A DNA stretch of 64,000 bases. Origin: an uncultured Clostridia bacterium (GTDB taxonomy: Bacteria > Bacillota > Clostridia > TANB77 > CAG-508). This document shows, one piece after another, positions 62,981 to 64,000 of this stretch. Made by a program: the position numbers and the translations under genes. The stretch is taken from assembly GCA_934178475.1 (NCBI GenBank), contig CAKPQH010000001.1, positions 62,001 through 126,000 on the forward strand, written 5' to 3'. The notes beneath the pieces are model-generated. The model was not told the DNA's origin. It did not search any database and was given only the letters and a program-made list of their open reading frames with translations. Position 1 is the stretch's first letter, and the number at the start of each line of letters is the position of its first letter.

Positions 62981-64000
62981 ATGGGAATACGGAACAATTT
63001 TTACGCAGACATCATGGCCTTTCATCCAGAAGTAACAGGTTCATGTATTTTAGTAGTTGTAAAATATCCAAACGGAAACACATCAAAATTTATTGTTGAT
63101 TGTGGTTTATTTCAAGAATCAAAATACTCTGAATACAACAATAAGCTATTTTTCAATGCTGACGAATTAGATTTTGCTCTTGTCACACATAATCATGTTG
63201 ACCATATTGGTAGATTACCTTTTTTAATGAAAAATGGTTTTTCTAAAAATATATACATGACAAATGACACTCAAAAAATAATTCGGTTAGCTTTAAGTGA
63301 TAGCTACAAAGTCCTAAGAGGTATATCTAAAAGAGAACACAAACAATGTTTATATTCAGAAACTGATGTTGAAAGAACCCTTCATAGTATTGTAGGATGT
63401 AACTATTTTAAAAAAACACAAGTAACACCCAATATAAGTGTTAACTTTCTAAGCAATGGTCACTTAATTGGTGCTGCAATGATTTGGGTACAAATATCTT
63501 TCCCTGAATACGAAGATATTAACATCTTATTCACAGGCGACTATAACAACAAAAATTTATTTTTTGACTTCTTACCTGTTCCAAAAGAATTAAAATCTTT
63601 ACCTTTAACAATTATTCAGGAATCAACCTATGGTGACATGGATTCAAGCAGTATCCAAAAATGTTATGAAAAAAATATAGTTAGCGCAATAAATGAAGGA
63701 AAAACTGTAATTACACCTGTTTTTTCATTGGGTAGATCTCAGGAAATTCTGTATGTATTAAAAACATTGCAGAAATCTGGTAAATTGTCAGATTCAATTC
63801 CAGTTTATTTTGATGGAAAACTTGCAATACAGTACACAAATCTTTATCTTAAAGATGAGTTTAATTTAAATGAAGATATGAAAGATTTTCTTCCTGACAA
63901 TTTAACTTTTATAGATAAAGAAACCCGAGATAATATTTTATATGATAACAATCCTAAAATCATTTTAACCACATCTGGTATGGGATCATATGGACCTGCT
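62981..64000 (+). CDS. Metallo-beta-lactamase/beta-CASP nuclease, C-terminus outside window
   Basis: First 340 codons of a gene that runs off the window. ATG at 62981 has AAAGGAG seven bases upstream. It shows the MBL metal motif THNHVDHIG, GHLIGAAMIWVQ (His), FTGDYNNKNLFF (Asp), and ESTYGD, then the beta-CASP region with TPVFSLGRSQEILYVL and LTTSGMGSYGPA (motif B). This is the CPSF/Ysh1-like branch of RNA-processing nucleases, distinct from RNase J. The N-terminus (VTGSCILVVV) is the matching start of the fold. It probably processes RNA in the cytoplasm; substrate unknown. Confidence 0.88.
   Translation, partial: MGIRNNFYADIMAFHPEVTGSCILVVVKYPNGNTSKFIVDCGLFQESKYSEYNNKLFFNADELDFALVTHNHVDHIGRLPFLMKNGFSKNIYMTNDTQKIIRLALSDSYKVLRGISKREHKQCLYSETDVERTLHSIVGCNYFKKTQVTPNISVNFLSNGHLIGAAMIWVQISFPEYEDINILFTGDYNNKNLFFDFLPVPKELKSLPLTIIQESTYGDMDSSSIQKCYEKNIVSAINEGKTVITPVFSLGRSQEILYVLKTLQKSGKLSDSIPVYFDGKLAIQYTNLYLKDEFNLNEDMKDFLPDNLTFIDKETRDNILYDNNPKIILTTSGMGSYGPA

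Noticed and set aside
62902..63099. 65-aa plus-strand ORF starting at a TTG
   Set aside because: It overlaps the well-supported nuclease start in another frame, has no ribosome binding site and no recognisable motif.

Overview
The window is 64 kb of a very AT-rich genome. Long homopolymer-rich spacers, strong AGGAG-type ribosome binding sites, intrinsic terminators, a Spo0E-like regulator, a SpoVB-type flippase and an electron-bifurcating [FeFe] hydrogenase (HydABC type) all point to an anaerobic, probably spore-forming-lineage member of the Clostridia. A gut or rumen origin is my inference only. Most genes lie on the minus strand.

Layout. 1-7.3 kb: the start of a polysaccharide-biosynthesis gene, an LCP cell-wall ligase, a MgtA-type Mg2+ P-type ATPase, topA, a small DUF6514-like protein and an OapA-like membrane protein. 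7.3-8 kb: a gene-free stretch that I read as an OLE RNA (about 608 nt, own promoter, directly upstream of oapA). 8-10.7 kb: a pilin-like protein, a tiny ORF made partly of an (AG)12 microsatellite, an unidentified structured RNA, a GH25 muramidase and a 44-aa Spo0E-like protein. 10.8-20 kb: a pair of M16 peptidases, rpsU, hup, a SpoVB/MOP flippase, rplM-rpsI (plus strand), a ParE/Phd-type toxin-antitoxin pair and an acidic coiled-coil protein.

20-50 kb is the remarkable part. One minus-strand unit (33.5 to 20.1 kb) encodes a divergent F1-type ATPase: alpha, beta, gamma and epsilon homologues with intact ATPase motifs, a b/delta-like fusion and a c-like proteolipid. The c-like protein has no carboxylate in either membrane helix, and I see no recognisable a subunit. 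The same unit encodes a 1865-aa and a 518-aa surface protein upstream, and a five-helix membrane protein plus a 248-aa bitopic protein downstream. The preceding unit (46.6 to 33.8 kb) encodes an Ig-like membrane protein, a receiver-GGDEF protein and a 3638-aa giant surface protein anchored at both ends. Four of the surface proteins appear to share a membrane-proximal ectodomain. I infer an ATP-driven machine that does not move ions but couples F1 rotation or conformational change to large extracellular proteins. It resembles in concept the F1-like X0 ATPases of mycoplasmas, with a different parts list. A 1206-aa thioester-domain adhesin precedes it.

50-64 kb: DacF-type carboxypeptidase, a frameshifted YcxB-like gene, tRNA-Cys and tRNA-Gly, a membrane-anchored DNA-entry-type nuclease, two small proteins, HydA-HydB-HydC hydrogenase, asnS, a YihY-family membrane protein, an Hsp20 with a CIRCE-like operator on its promoter, a VOC protein overlapping a GNAT acetyltransferase, and the first 340 codons of a beta-CASP metallo-beta-lactamase nuclease. 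No rRNA, CRISPR array, transposase or prophage was seen.
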